This document shows, one piece after another, positions 24,232 to 32,463 of a stretch of 36,521 bases of DNA (its first letter is position 1; every line of letters starts with the position of its first letter). The notes beneath the pieces are model-generated. The model did no database searches and was not told the origin of the DNA. It saw nothing but the letters and a program-made list of their open reading frames with translations. The stretch comes from an uncultured Clostridia bacterium (GTDB lineage Bacteria; Bacillota; Clostridia; Saccharofermentanales; Saccharofermentanaceae): positions 1 through 36,521 of the forward strand of contig CAMHSJ010000017.1 of assembly GCA_946187935.1 (NCBI GenBank). The letters run 5' to 3'. The position numbers and the translations under genes were made by a program.

Positions 24232-25194
24232 GCTCACATGTACCGTAACTATCTCAGGATAGTTATTGATCCTTACGGGCAGTACGCTGTTGCCCAGTCC
24301 ACGGCTCAATATGAGAGTCATTCCGTCCATGTCATGCATCCCTTCATAGAGCTTGGGTAAGAATTCAAACTCAGGAGATACAAGTCCGCCAACGCCGGGG
24401 AGGATGATCTGTCCGCCGTGATAATGACCGGTCAGAACGAGATCAGCGCCATGACCAAGATACACAGTCCAGTACTGCGGTTCGTGCGCCAGGAGGATAA
24501 CAGGCTTGGTATCATCAAAGTATTCATAAGAATCAAAATACTTAAGTGATCTGTCTGCGATTCCGGCTAAGACATATTCACCCATATCGCGCTTATCGTC
24601 ATCGAGGAATATAACGCCAAGTTCCTTCATCCTGTCCATGAAACTGTTAAGCTTATCACCTTTAAGATATTCTTCATGGTTGCCTGTTACATAGTAGACA
24701 GGAGCTATCTTGACTGCGCCTTCCACGAAGTCTTCTGCGATGGAGTAGTTCGTGTGCGTCATGTCGACTATGTCGCCTGTAATAACGATGATGTCAGGAT
24801 CCTGAGCCTTGATCCTGTCAAGCAGGTACTTCTGGTCAAATCCGAAGAACTGGTTATGCAGATCCGAGATCTGGACTATGGTAATGTCTTCATCAAGGCC
24901 AAGATCAACATCATATTCACTAACGGTCAGATAGTAGTTCTGATATAAGCAGAAACCATATAAGACAAGGTGTATCACAAGGAAGACAGGAACGATCTTA
25001 AACTTGGGCTTCTTAGTCTTGTGACGGAATATCTGCATTCCAAGAAACGCACCGATGGAACCTCCAATGACAGCCCAGAAGATCAGAGCCTTCTCAGAGA
25101 TCCTGCGCCTGCCCTTTTTGGCAAATGATTTATCCAGGCCATAAAGAGTAAAAGCGATGATATTAAATATGAGCGTCCAATATACCAGCAGCAT
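24229..25194 (-). CDS. DUF1294-metallophosphoesterase fusion protein
   Basis: A 321-aa membrane-anchored protein. Residues 1-85 are a DUF1294 domain with three membrane segments (NIIAFTLYGLDKSFAKKGRR, GGSIGAFLGMQIFRHKTKKP). Residues 100-321 are a YkuE-like calcineurin-type phosphoesterase with all metal sites: D111-x-H113 in ISDLHN, D141 in GDIVD, N172-H173 in GNHEE, the histidine of LLAHEP and GHYHGGQI. The end SRGLGNSVLPVRINNYPEI is typical of YkuE. YkuE homologues are Tat-exported or membrane-bound phosphoesterases; this one lacks a twin-arginine signal and uses the DUF1294 helices as anchor. It starts 2 nt after the histidine phosphatase stop. Confidence 0.9.
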   Translation of the reverse strand: MLLVYWTLIFNIIAFTLYGLDKSFAKKGRRRISEKALIFWAVIGGSIGAFLGMQIFRHKTKKPKFKIVPVFLVIHLVLYGFCLYQNYYLTVSEYDVDLGLDEDITIVQISDLHNQFFGFDQKYLLDRIKAQDPDIIVITGDIVDMTHTNYSIAEDFVEGAVKIAPVYYVTGNHEEYLKGDKLNSFMDRMKELGVIFLDDDKRDMGEYVLAGIADRSLKYFDSYEYFDDTKPVILLAHEPQYWTVYLGHGADLVLTGHYHGGQIILPGVGGLVSPEFEFLPKLYEGMHDMDGMTLILSRGLGNSVLPVRINNYPEIVTVHVS

Positions 25195-25196
25195 CT

Positions 25197-25745
25197 TCAG
25201 ATAAGCCTCTCCATCTTGCAGTTCTCTATTCCCGTAGACCAGAAATCCTTAAGGGGGATATTCCTTACCTGGCATATAATGCTAAGGTTCATGGCGCCGT
25301 GTCCGACTATGAGGATGTTCTTGCCCTCTGATACCAAAGGTCTTATCTCATCAAGGAAACTGCCGGTTCTGTTAAAGAGCTCATCAAAACTCTCACCGCC
25401 CTCAACGGGAACTTTGTAGTTCTCGGGATCTTTAAATAAGACATTGACAGGACAGTCGGGAATATCAAAACTCCTGGCAGTTCCTTCGTATATGCCGAAA
25501 GCCATTTCCTTCAGTCTGTCATCAGTAATGACAGGGATATCCCTGCCCGAAGAGAAGATCCTGGCAGTCTCAAGAGCACGGATAAGCGGTGAGCAATATA
25601 TGAGGTCAAGATCGATATCCGCATATCTTAATGCGGCAGCTCTTGCCATCTGTCTTCCCGTCTCGTTAAGAGGTATGTCGGTCCTGCCCTGGAGCTTCCG
25701 CTCGTCGTTCCAGTCAGTCCTTCCGTGTCTCATTATGTAAAGCAT
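25197..25745 (-). CDS. Histidine phosphatase (phosphoglycerate mutase-like) family protein
   Basis: A 182-aa branch-1 histidine phosphatase. Seen: YIMRHGRTDWN with the phospho-accepting H7, LQGRTDIPLNETGRQMA, SPLIRALETA, the general-acid region LKEMAFGIYEG, and the second histidine in IVGHGAMN. This is the broad family of cobC/gpmB-type phosphatases; substrate unknown. I start at ATG 25745, since the TGTTATAAT element lies only 8 nt upstream and no ribosome site is present, predicting a leaderless mRNA. It forms an operon with the metallophosphoesterase downstream. Confidence 0.9.
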   Translation of the reverse strand: MLYIMRHGRTDWNDERKLQGRTDIPLNETGRQMARAAALRYADIDLDLIYCSPLIRALETARIFSSGRDIPVITDDRLKEMAFGIYEGTARSFDIPDCPVNVLFKDPENYKVPVEGGESFDELFNRTGSFLDEIRPLVSEGKNILIVGHGAMNLSIICQVRNIPLKDFWSTGIENCKMERLI

Positions 25746-25752
25746 GTTAAGA

Positions 25753-25761
25753 ATTATAACA
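25753..25761 (-). promoter_or_regulatory. Extended -10 promoter of the histidine phosphatase
   Basis: The minus strand reads TGTTATAAT, a perfect extended -10. It ends at 25753, 8 nt before the A of ATG 25745, so the mRNA would start at or one base before the codon. No -35 consensus is seen. Confidence 0.6.
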
Positions 25762-25808
25762 CGCACCACGGACTTATAGAAAAAGCATCCGGGTGCGTGA
25801 TCGATCTA

Positions 25809-25859
25809 TTCCATACACAGCTCCATAATTAGCATATGATTATGGAGCAAACTATGGAA
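25809..25859. repeat. Nested 51-bp dyad with four TCCATA boxes
   Basis: Outer arms TTCCATA (25809-25815) and TATGGAA (25853-25859); inner arms GCTCCATAAT (25820-25829) and ATTATGGAGC (25839-25848). All are perfect, separated by symmetrical 4-nt gaps and a 9-nt loop. Each half has two TCCATA boxes 12 bp apart. It lies between the zinc-ribbon membrane protein stop and the histidine phosphatase promoter. Confidence 0.7.
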
Positions 25860-25872
25860 CAGCATCAATAAA

Positions 25873-27003
25873 TCAATTTCTCTTAGCTCCGCAGTTGGTG
25901 CAGAAGTTTCCTGTCACTCCGTGGCTTCCGCAGAACGGGCAATCCCACGTATCAGGCACAGGAGGCACGACAGGCTGCGGTTCATAAACCTTATCAACAG
26001 CACTTACAGGTACCGGCTGCGGTGCAGGTGCGGGCTGGGGCTTTGGAGCTTGATAGGCCGGTTCAAAGCCATCTGCGCCTTTGCCGGCATTAACCTTGTT
26101 CATAGCTCCTGCGCCGACACATCCTATAATGATGAGCGCTATGGCGATCAGAGATGCGATTCCGAAGATAAGGATGACTGTGCCTATGGCATCAAGAACA
26201 GACTTAACTACCATCTCAAACAGTTCATCTTCAAAATCCACGGCAGAACTGCTCGCTTTGACGATACCCCATAAGATGCTCCAGAAAACAAGGAATCCTG
26301 TCTCTGTTACGGTTCCTGCGATACCTGTTGCTCTGATGGGTCTGAACTTGTTCTTGTGGATGATGATAAGGACAACTATTAAGATAAGATTGATGATGCC
26401 CGTAACGATCATGGTGGCGATGTTATTTCTTCTCACCCTGGAAATACCGAGATACTCATAAGCGCCATTCTCTTCCGTAATATCCTCGATCTCGGAAAAA
26501 GAGTTGTTGATCTCTTCGAAAAGCTGCTCTTTTGCCTCAAGGAAATCTTCCCTGGAATACTCATAACCTAAGTCTTCAAGCTCATCGAAGTATTCTTCAC
26601 CGTATTCATCAAAGATCTCGTCAAATCTGTCTTCATCTATCTTGATGTCTCCGTCAAGGAGAACTCCCAGGACTTCGTCCATCGAGTAATCGATCATCTC
26701 ATCAGCAAACTCATTTCCCGTTTCCAGGTCATAAGCTTCCCTGAGAGTCTGTTCATCGACGGTTCCTGTGACAGGGACTGCCTGGTTTACGATGTATTGC
26801 TTGAACCTCTCAGATATCTCATCGTGGATAGCGTCCTTGATGTCTTCAGACATTATGGTCTTCTTGAGAAACTCGCTGCTGTATAACGTATTATGCAAAA
26901 CAACGGAATTGGTAAACGTACCGATCGTAACCACCATTATGACCGCGAACACGATCCTGAGCGCGGTGGCAATTCCGCTTTCCTTTATGACTCCATTCTT
27001 CAT
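25873..27003 (-). CDS. Membrane protein with C-terminal zinc ribbon, unknown function
   Basis: A 376-aa protein. A membrane segment near 15-40, an acidic extracytoplasmic region (about 45-195) with many Glu/Asp (DEYGEEYFDELEDLGYEYS), then three hydrophobic segments (about 200-305), a Pro/Ala/Gln linker (QAPKPQPAPAPQPVPV) and a zinc ribbon at the very end (CPFCG and CTNCG). The layout suggests a surface or envelope protein with a cytoplasmic ribbon. I do not recognise the family. I chose ATG 27003 since AGGAGGGG lies upstream of it; an upstream ATG at 27024 has none. It probably ends at or before the 25809-25859 dyad. Confidence 0.8.
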   Translation of the reverse strand: MKNGVIKESGIATALRIVFAVIMVVTIGTFTNSVVLHNTLYSSEFLKKTIMSEDIKDAIHDEISERFKQYIVNQAVPVTGTVDEQTLREAYDLETGNEFADEMIDYSMDEVLGVLLDGDIKIDEDRFDEIFDEYGEEYFDELEDLGYEYSREDFLEAKEQLFEEINNSFSEIEDITEENGAYEYLGISRVRRNNIATMIVTGIINLILIVVLIIIHKNKFRPIRATGIAGTVTETGFLVFWSILWGIVKASSSAVDFEDELFEMVVKSVLDAIGTVILIFGIASLIAIALIIIGCVGAGAMNKVNAGKGADGFEPAYQAPKPQPAPAPQPVPVSAVDKVYEPQPVVPPVPDTWDCPFCGSHGVTGNFCTNCGAKRN

Positions 27004-27067
27004 AACAGGTCCCCTCCTAAGCAAAATGCATCTCTAATACAATGTCATATATCTTTAACACATGCCT

Positions 27068-27099
27068 AAAAAAACGGCGGCCGGATCACCGGTCGCCGT
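27068..27099 (-). terminator. Intrinsic terminator after the GGGtGRT gene
   Basis: On the minus strand ACGGCGACCGG and CCGGCCGCCGT form an 11-pair GC-rich stem (one G-U) around the loop TGAT, followed by a run of seven T (27074-27068). Confidence 0.92.
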
Positions 27100-27124
27100 A
27101 ATCATCAGATAACTGTTTCAGATA

Positions 27125-28144
27125 TCAGAACTTACCTGCCTTGGCAGCCTCTTCGATGGAAACTGCAGTAGATACTGTCATACCAACCATCGGGTTGTTG
27201 CCGGCACCGATGAGACCCATCATCTCAACGTGAGCAGGAACTGAAGAAGAACCTGCGAACTGAGCGTCAGAGTGCATACGGCCCATTGTATCTGTCATAC
27301 CGTAAGAAGCAGGACCTGCAGCCATGTTATCAGGGTGAAGTGTACGGCCTGTACCACCGCCTGAAGCAACTGAGAAGTACTTCTTGCCTGCCTCGAGGCG
27401 CTCCTTCTTGTATGTACCTGCAACAGGGTGCTGGAATCTTGTAGGGTTGGTGGAGTTACCTGTGATGGAAACGTCAACGTTCTCCTTCCACATGATGGCA
27501 ACGCCTTCCTGAACATCGTTAGCACCGTAGCAGTTAACCTTTGCTCTCGGGTTGGAAGGATCCTTTGAGTAGCATGTACGTGAAACTTCCTTGAGCTCGC
27601 CTGTCTTGTAATCGTACTCTGTCTCAACGTGTGTGAAGCCGTTGATCCTGGAGATGATCTGAGCAGCGTCCTTGCCGAGACCGTTAAGGATAACTCTTAA
27701 GGGCTTCTGTCTGACCTTGTTAGCCTTCTCAGCGATACCGATAGCGCCCTCAGCAGCTGCGAATGACTCGTGGCCTGCCAAGAATGCGAAGCACTCTGTA
27801 TCCTCTTCGAGGAGCATCTTGCCGAGGTTGCCGTGACCCAAACCAACCTTACGTCTGTCAGCAACGGAACCGGGGATGCAGAAAGCCTGAAGGCCGATAC
27901 CGATAGCTGCAGCAGCATCGGAAGCCTTGCGGCAGTTCTTCTTGATAGCGATAGCAGCGCCTACTGTGTAAGCCCACTTAGCGTTCTCGAAGCAGATAGG
28001 CTGGATGCCTTCGATAAGGTGATAGATATCAAGACCTGCTGCTTCTGTTATCTCTTTACACTCTTCGATGGATGAGATGCCATACTCCTTGAGACAAGCA
28101 AGGATCTGGGGTTCTCTTCTCTCATATGATTCAAATAATGCCAT
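27125..28144 (-). CDS. GGGtGRT family protein
   Basis: A 339-aa protein of the family named after its motif, here GGGTGRT at residues 262-268 (SVASGGGTGRTLHPDN). Other strongly patterned segments are FCIPGSVADRRKVGLGHGN, FLAGHESFAAAEGA, NCYGANDVQEG and the Gly/Met-rich end IGAGNNPMVGMTVSTAV. Seven cysteines (ILAC, EEC, ICF, KNC, AFC, TECF and others) are spread along it. No biochemical function is established to my knowledge. It follows the NifU-like gene by 18 nt, its usual partner, so an Fe-S link is plausible. Codon use is highly biased. AGGAGG lies 10 nt before ATG. Confidence 0.88.
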   Translation of the reverse strand: MALFESYERREPQILACLKEYGISSIEECKEITEAAGLDIYHLIEGIQPICFENAKWAYTVGAAIAIKKNCRKASDAAAAIGIGLQAFCIPGSVADRRKVGLGHGNLGKMLLEEDTECFAFLAGHESFAAAEGAIGIAEKANKVRQKPLRVILNGLGKDAAQIISRINGFTHVETEYDYKTGELKEVSRTCYSKDPSNPRAKVNCYGANDVQEGVAIMWKENVDVSITGNSTNPTRFQHPVAGTYKKERLEAGKKYFSVASGGGTGRTLHPDNMAAGPASYGMTDTMGRMHSDAQFAGSSSVPAHVEMMGLIGAGNNPMVGMTVSTAVSIEEAAKAGKF

Positions 28145-28162
28145 AGTTAATTGCCCTCCTGA

Positions 28163-28855
28163 TTACTCTTTGCGCGGGTCGATGAATCTGACTGCGTCTG
28201 CTACACGGCCATACTGACCGGAAGCCTTGTTAAGTGCTTCCTTAACATCGTCGCCCTTCTTGATGAAGTCCATCATCTTACCGAAGTTAACGTACTTGTA
28301 ACCGATGATCTCGTCATTCTCATCAAGAGCCAGATCTGTGATATAACCGTCTGTGAGCTCAAGGTAACGGGGACCCTTGTCGAGTGTACCGTATGTTGTA
28401 CCAACCATTGAACGAGCGCCCTTACCAAGGTCCTCAAGACCTGCACCGATCTGAAGTCCGTCCTCAGAGAAAGCACTCTGTGTACGTCCGTAAACGATCT
28501 GGAGGAAGAGCTCTCTCATAGCTGTGTTGATAGCGTCGCAAACAAGGTCGGTATTGAGAGCTTCAAGGATCGTAAGACCCGGAAGGATCTCAGCTGCCAT
28601 AGCTGCAGAATGTGTCATACCTGAGCAGCCAATAGTCTCTACAAGAGCTTCCTGGATAACGCCGTTCTTAACGTTAAGTGAGAGCTTGCAGGTACCCTGC
28701 TGAGGTGCGCACCAGCCAATACCGTGTGTATAGCCGGAGATATCCTTGACCTCCTTGGCCTTTACCCAGTTAGCTTCTTCCGGGATCGGAGCGGCGCCGT
28801 GCTTGGCACCCTGAGCTACCGGACACATGTTTTTGACTTCAGTTGAATAGATCAT
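28163..28855 (-). CDS. NifU/IscU-like iron-sulfur scaffold partner of GGGtGRT
   Basis: A 230-aa protein. Residues about 35-120 follow the IscU/NifU N-terminal scaffold pattern, with C49 and C56 in GWCAPQQGTCKLSL, C77 in ETIGCSGMTHSAAMAAEI, and C106 in LVCDAI. The three ligand positions of IscU thus seem filled, and C56 is extra. A C-terminal part (about 130-230) is specific to this sub-family. Two ATGs (28861 and 28855) follow AAAGGAGG; I prefer 28855 for spacing (8 nt). It leads the operon with the GGGtGRT gene. No cysteine desulfurase is nearby. Confidence 0.87.
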   Translation of the reverse strand: MIYSTEVKNMCPVAQGAKHGAAPIPEEANWVKAKEVKDISGYTHGIGWCAPQQGTCKLSLNVKNGVIQEALVETIGCSGMTHSAAMAAEILPGLTILEALNTDLVCDAINTAMRELFLQIVYGRTQSAFSEDGLQIGAGLEDLGKGARSMVGTTYGTLDKGPRYLELTDGYITDLALDENDEIIGYKYVNFGKMMDFIKKGDDVKEALNKASGQYGRVADAVRFIDPRKE

Positions 28856-29015
28856 GATCATGTCCTCCTTTATTTGGCATATATCCCTGCATAACAAACA
28901 GAAATACAGCCTTTTGCCATAAGTGTTATAAACTTATCACATTAGATACTTATATTCAAATGCTAATCGTACACAAAACTAATGGTTTTATATCGTCGTT
29001 TTCGCGAAAAACATG

Positions 29016-30644
29016 TCATACGGGGAGTTCAAAAGGCAACTCAAACAGATCGTCTATGAAAGAGCTCTCTGCCCTGTCGTTAAGATCCTTCTGTTTCAGC
29101 CATATTTCATAGGCTTCCTTGAGACTGCCCGTCATCTCTGTGTTATGGTGGGCATATGCCTGACGGATATTTCCTCCGGGGCTGACCTCTATGCAGCCGG
29201 TAAGCCTGCCTTCCTGCCTGACCAGCACTATGGTGCAGTTATTATTCCTGATGCTGCCTGAATAGCTGCCGACACAATTAGACAGAAGATTGCCGGCATC
29301 TATCAGTTCATAAGTATCTGCGGGCAGGAAGAACTCGCAGCCGTTGATATCGGCCTTAAGCTCTATCTGCTTGTCAGTATAGTCAAAGGCAACATTCTGC
29401 TGCCTTAACTTGCGCCAGTCAAAAGCCATCCGGTCGTGTATCTCAAGAAGCGATCCCGTAAGCGGGATCTCAAAGTCATGCTGAAGATATGCCGTATACA
29501 TCCCTATGCTGTCGTAGAGTATGCTTCTTCTGCCCTTGGACGGAATAAGAAACTTCGAAGCTGCCGCTTCTCCCCTGTTCTTTATGACATCCCTAAAGAA
29601 AGCCCTCGCCTTCTTCATCTTCTCTTCATGACAGCTGTGACCGCAGGATATGACCCTCATGCCACCGTTGCCCAGAGCCGCGTTGAATATGATGTTCTGG
29701 TCGGTAAAGCCCAGATATCTCATGAAAGAAACCTTGCCAATCATGTCAGTGTCGTTCATTATGCGCCTGAAAGACCTTGTATTCTTCATCTTGAGGTTCA
29801 AAGCCATCTTCTCATAAATATCAGAAGGACTCATATCCGCTGTAATGCCTCTTACGGCCATGCGGAAAGCAGGCACGAATCTGGTCTCTGTAAGAGCAAA
29901 CGGATACCTCATGGCAAATGCATACTTATTAAAATCGCCGCCAAACTCCTCATTCAGGATGCGCTTTACAAAGCTCTTGCCCAGGATCTGCTTATACTTC
30001 CTGACATGACGGTCACACCGCTTGCCTGCAAGAAGGGCAGTCGCATTTACAAGCCTCGGCATGGGCCAATACTGAAAACGCCCGCCCTTTGCTGACGTAA
30101 GGGGCTTAAAGAAATATGTAAAGCCACTCCTGCGGTTAATGGTGATCCTGTAGGATGTGATATTAAACTGCATCCTGGCGCCTTCCTTATAAAGTACGCG
30201 CACTAATTCATCACCTGTCTCCTCGTACTTTCCGATACGGAGCGCAGGACTTACGGTATTGATGGTTATCCTGATGAAGTCTTCATCATCTTCTATCCTG
30301 ACACGGTTAACGTATTCCACAGGTCTGTTGACTACGTGGTCTGATCCGTATCCGCCCATAAGGATATCCAGACAGCCGTCGTGCCTGTAGGAATACTTGT
30401 TCTTCTTACGGGAATTCCTGACACGAAAGGTCTCGGTCTCATCTCTTATATAAAGATGCTCCGATTCATCAAACCGGTACATATAATAAGATTTATCCGC
30501 TTCTTCGCGTTCGGGATCAAAGTTGGAGAGCTCCAAAACAGCTAATATCCGCTGAAGGTCAAGGGGCGTAAGGACTTCCTTCCCGGCAAAGATCCCGGGC
30601 ACAGCAACATAGATCGTCTTCCTGTTATCAAATGTCTTAACCAT
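29016..30644 (-). CDS. PcfJ-like domain protein, chromosomal
   Basis: A 542-aa protein with a PcfJ domain at the C-terminus: DTYELIDAGNLLSNCVGSY (443-461), CTIVLVRQ, GCIEVSPGGNIRQAYAHHN and the helix EIWLKQKDL. The first 440 residues are basic, with no membrane segment or known domain. PcfJ was first named from the pCF10 conjugative plasmid of Enterococcus, but chromosomal homologues are common in Clostridia, and no relaxase, coupling protein or other transfer gene is seen here. AGGAGG precedes ATG 30644. Molecular role unknown. The 118-base gap to the NifU-like gene holds no clear terminator. Confidence 0.8.
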   Translation of the reverse strand: MVKTFDNRKTIYVAVPGIFAGKEVLTPLDLQRILAVLELSNFDPEREEADKSYYMYRFDESEHLYIRDETETFRVRNSRKKNKYSYRHDGCLDILMGGYGSDHVVNRPVEYVNRVRIEDDEDFIRITINTVSPALRIGKYEETGDELVRVLYKEGARMQFNITSYRITINRRSGFTYFFKPLTSAKGGRFQYWPMPRLVNATALLAGKRCDRHVRKYKQILGKSFVKRILNEEFGGDFNKYAFAMRYPFALTETRFVPAFRMAVRGITADMSPSDIYEKMALNLKMKNTRSFRRIMNDTDMIGKVSFMRYLGFTDQNIIFNAALGNGGMRVISCGHSCHEEKMKKARAFFRDVIKNRGEAAASKFLIPSKGRRSILYDSIGMYTAYLQHDFEIPLTGSLLEIHDRMAFDWRKLRQQNVAFDYTDKQIELKADINGCEFFLPADTYELIDAGNLLSNCVGSYSGSIRNNNCTIVLVRQEGRLTGCIEVSPGGNIRQAYAHHNTEMTGSLKEAYEIWLKQKDLNDRAESSFIDDLFELPFELPV

Positions 30645-30712
30645 AACGCCCCTCCTGTTTCTTATGTACCTAAATAACTGTCACGCCCTGCCCGAAAGTT
30701 AACCCCTTTTTT

Positions 30713-30729
30713 GTGTAACAATGTTACAC
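30713..30729. promoter_or_regulatory. Perfect 17-bp inverted repeat in the pcfJ-like/cmpB divergent region
   Basis: GTGTAACA, one central A, and TGTTACAC. It lies between the divergent PcfJ-like and CmpB-like genes, about 40 bases upstream of a TATAAT (30771-30776) that should serve the latter. Size and symmetry fit a dimeric repressor operator; the regulator is not identified. Confidence 0.55.
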
Positions 30730-30813
30730 CGCCTTTATTTATTGCATTTCGGGATATGCACCTTCTGTCGTATAATAGGGTTGTCACTTATTAAGGAGCG
30801 TCAGGAACAGGTC

Positions 30814-31344
30814 ATGGAAAAAGCAAAAAGGCTCATACCGCTGCTCATGCTGACCTTCGTTTTTGCCGGGATCACAGGTTTTATCTACGAGGAGATCTGC
30901 GGGTTCATAAACGAGGGTGAGTTTTTCAAGCGCGGCACCACGTACGGACCGTGGATCCCGATCTACGGAGTGGGGGCGATCCTGATCTTTTCCGCAGTTA
31001 TAAAGATCAGGAATAAGCCCTGGCTCGTGTTTATCGTAAGCGCCCTTCTGTGCGGCGCTCTTGAGCTTTCGGCCGGCTTTATCCTTGATAAGTGCTTTGG
31101 CATAAGGCTCTGGGACTATTCTGCCGTTATCCTCAACTGGGGAAACGTGGGCGGTTATATCTGCATAAGATCCGTGATCACATGGGGCCTCATGGGGCTT
31201 TTCTTTATCAGCGTCATGCTCCCTATTTTCGAAAAGTTTGGCTCAAAGCACCCAAAAGCCTTTAATGTGGTATCATACACATCATTCGGGCTGTTCATGC
31301 TCGATGTGATCTTAAGCTTTACACTAAACAGCCCGATAAAGTAA
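30814..31344 (+). CDS. CmpB-family putative membrane protein, copy 1
   Basis: A 176-aa membrane protein with about five hydrophobic segments. Family signature: GFIYEEICGF, KRGTTYGPWIPIYGVGA, LWDYSAVILNWGNVGGYICIRS. This is Pfam ABC_trans_CmpB, often named putative ABC transporter permease, though no ABC partner is present and transport is unproven. I start at ATG 30814 behind AGGA; a longer reading frame begins upstream at 30721 but crosses the palindrome and the -10. A near-identical-length paralogue follows after 13 nt. Confidence 0.85.
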   Translation: MEKAKRLIPLLMLTFVFAGITGFIYEEICGFINEGEFFKRGTTYGPWIPIYGVGAILIFSAVIKIRNKPWLVFIVSALLCGALELSAGFILDKCFGIRLWDYSAVILNWGNVGGYICIRSVITWGLMGLFFISVMLPIFEKFGSKHPKAFNVVSYTSFGLFMLDVILSFTLNSPIK

Positions 31345-31357
31345 CCGGAGGGGCATC

Positions 31358-31903
31358 ATGGAAAAACAGACACTTAAAGACAGGATACCTATGCTGATGC
31401 TCGTCTTCGCCTTCGGCGGGGGCTTCGGTTTCATCTACGAAGAGATATTCTACCGCTTCGATCTCGGCGAATGGGTCAAGCGCGGCACGACATTCGGTCC
31501 GTGGATCCCCATATACGGCTTTGGCGGAATACTGATATTAGCCCTCACATACAAGGTCAGGAAGAATCCTTTCCTCGTGTTCCTTATAGCGTCCGTCGTA
31601 TCAGGCGTGCAGGAATACGCCACAGGCTATGTGTTCCTTCATTTCTTCGGCAAGAGGCTCTGGGACTACAACACCGAGATCCTAAACTGGGGCAATGTCG
31701 ACGGTTTCATCTGCGCGAGATCTGTCATATTCTTCGGAATATCGGGCGTTTTCCTGAGATTTATCGTGATGCCTCTTTTCGAGAAGCTCGAAAAGAAAAT
31801 GAACAAAAAGGCGTGGCTTATCCTCTGCTATGTCCCTGCCTCGCTTTTCGCGCTTGATATCTTAGTGAGTATGGTGCTTCGCCTTACGGGAGTTATCGCT
31901 TAA
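31358..31903 (+). CDS. CmpB-family putative membrane protein, copy 2
   Basis: A 181-aa paralogue of the preceding gene, about 45% identical by eye across its length: GFIYEEIFYRF, KRGTTFGPWIPIYGFGG, RLWDYNTEILNWGNVDGF. The Gly/Trp/Asn core is kept in both, while the loop after the second segment and the C-terminus differ. GGAGG stands before ATG. Its stop overlaps the convergent tetR stop in a TTAA tetranucleotide. Tandem copies suggest an obligate heterodimer or recent duplication with divergence. Confidence 0.85.
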   Translation: MEKQTLKDRIPMLMLVFAFGGGFGFIYEEIFYRFDLGEWVKRGTTFGPWIPIYGFGGILILALTYKVRKNPFLVFLIASVVSGVQEYATGYVFLHFFGKRLWDYNTEILNWGNVDGFICARSVIFFGISGVFLRFIVMPLFEKLEKKMNKKAWLILCYVPASLFALDILVSMVLRLTGVIA

Positions 31904-32457
31904 GACCGTGAAGCCCTTCTGATGACTTCTTCGGGTATTCCCTTATAGAGTTCGCACAGCCTTTCAAACTGCTTTATTATGTCAGTCGTCATGCCTTTGC
32001 GGATCCAGTCTATCGCCTGGCCGAATGCAAGGCATGTGTGGTAGTGGATCAGGAGCTGCTTATCGCCTTCAGTAATATCGATACCGCGGCATAGTGTCTC
32101 AAAGTATTCCGTTATTACATGCTCGCTAATCTTAAAGAAATACTGGTTGAAGATATCCCTGTTATTGGAGTTATAAAGGTGCATGACGGCCTTTTTGTGG
32201 CTGATGGTAAACTCGAGCGCCTTTAATATCGCATCTTCGATATTGCCGAAGGTGTGGTTCTCCGAGATTATCTTCTCAGTCTCCTCCAAGATGATGCTCT
32301 CTATGAGCGAAGGCAGATCCTGATAGTGATAATAGAACGTGTTCCTGTTTACACCGCTCTCATCAACTATGTCCTTAACGGTGATCTGCGATAAGGGCCT
32401 CTGCTCAAGAAGCGTTAGAAAAGTATCTTTTATCATCAGTTCTTTTGAAGTGCTCAT
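31900..32457 (-). CDS. TetR-family transcriptional regulator (YhgE-linked)
   Basis: A 185-aa TetR regulator. Helix-turn-helix: LSQITVKDIVDESGVNRNTFYYHYQDLPSL (about 22-51) in separate helices, then a helical ligand domain of the type with a TetR_C_33-like FxxCLAFGQAIDWI segment. The ATG at 32457 has no ribosome site and is exactly 7 nt from the end of a TGTTAAAAT element, so a leaderless mRNA is predicted. It lies just after YhgE and its terminator; TetR regulators of efflux or YhgE-type proteins are often adjacent, so YhgE is a likely target. Confidence 0.88.
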   Translation of the reverse strand: MSTSKELMIKDTFLTLLEQRPLSQITVKDIVDESGVNRNTFYYHYQDLPSLIESIILEETEKIISENHTFGNIEDAILKALEFTISHKKAVMHLYNSNNRDIFNQYFFKISEHVITEYFETLCRGIDITEGDKQLLIHYHTCLAFGQAIDWIRKGMTTDIIKQFERLCELYKGIPEEVIRRASRS

Positions 32458-32463
32458 GGATAG

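Noticed and set aside
29016..30644. Evidence of an integrated conjugative element
   Set aside because: The PcfJ-like gene stands alone; no integrase, relaxase, coupling protein or flanking repeats were found.
30814..31903. ABC transporter permease operon
   Set aside because: The family name comes from database inheritance; there is no ATPase or binding protein next to these genes.
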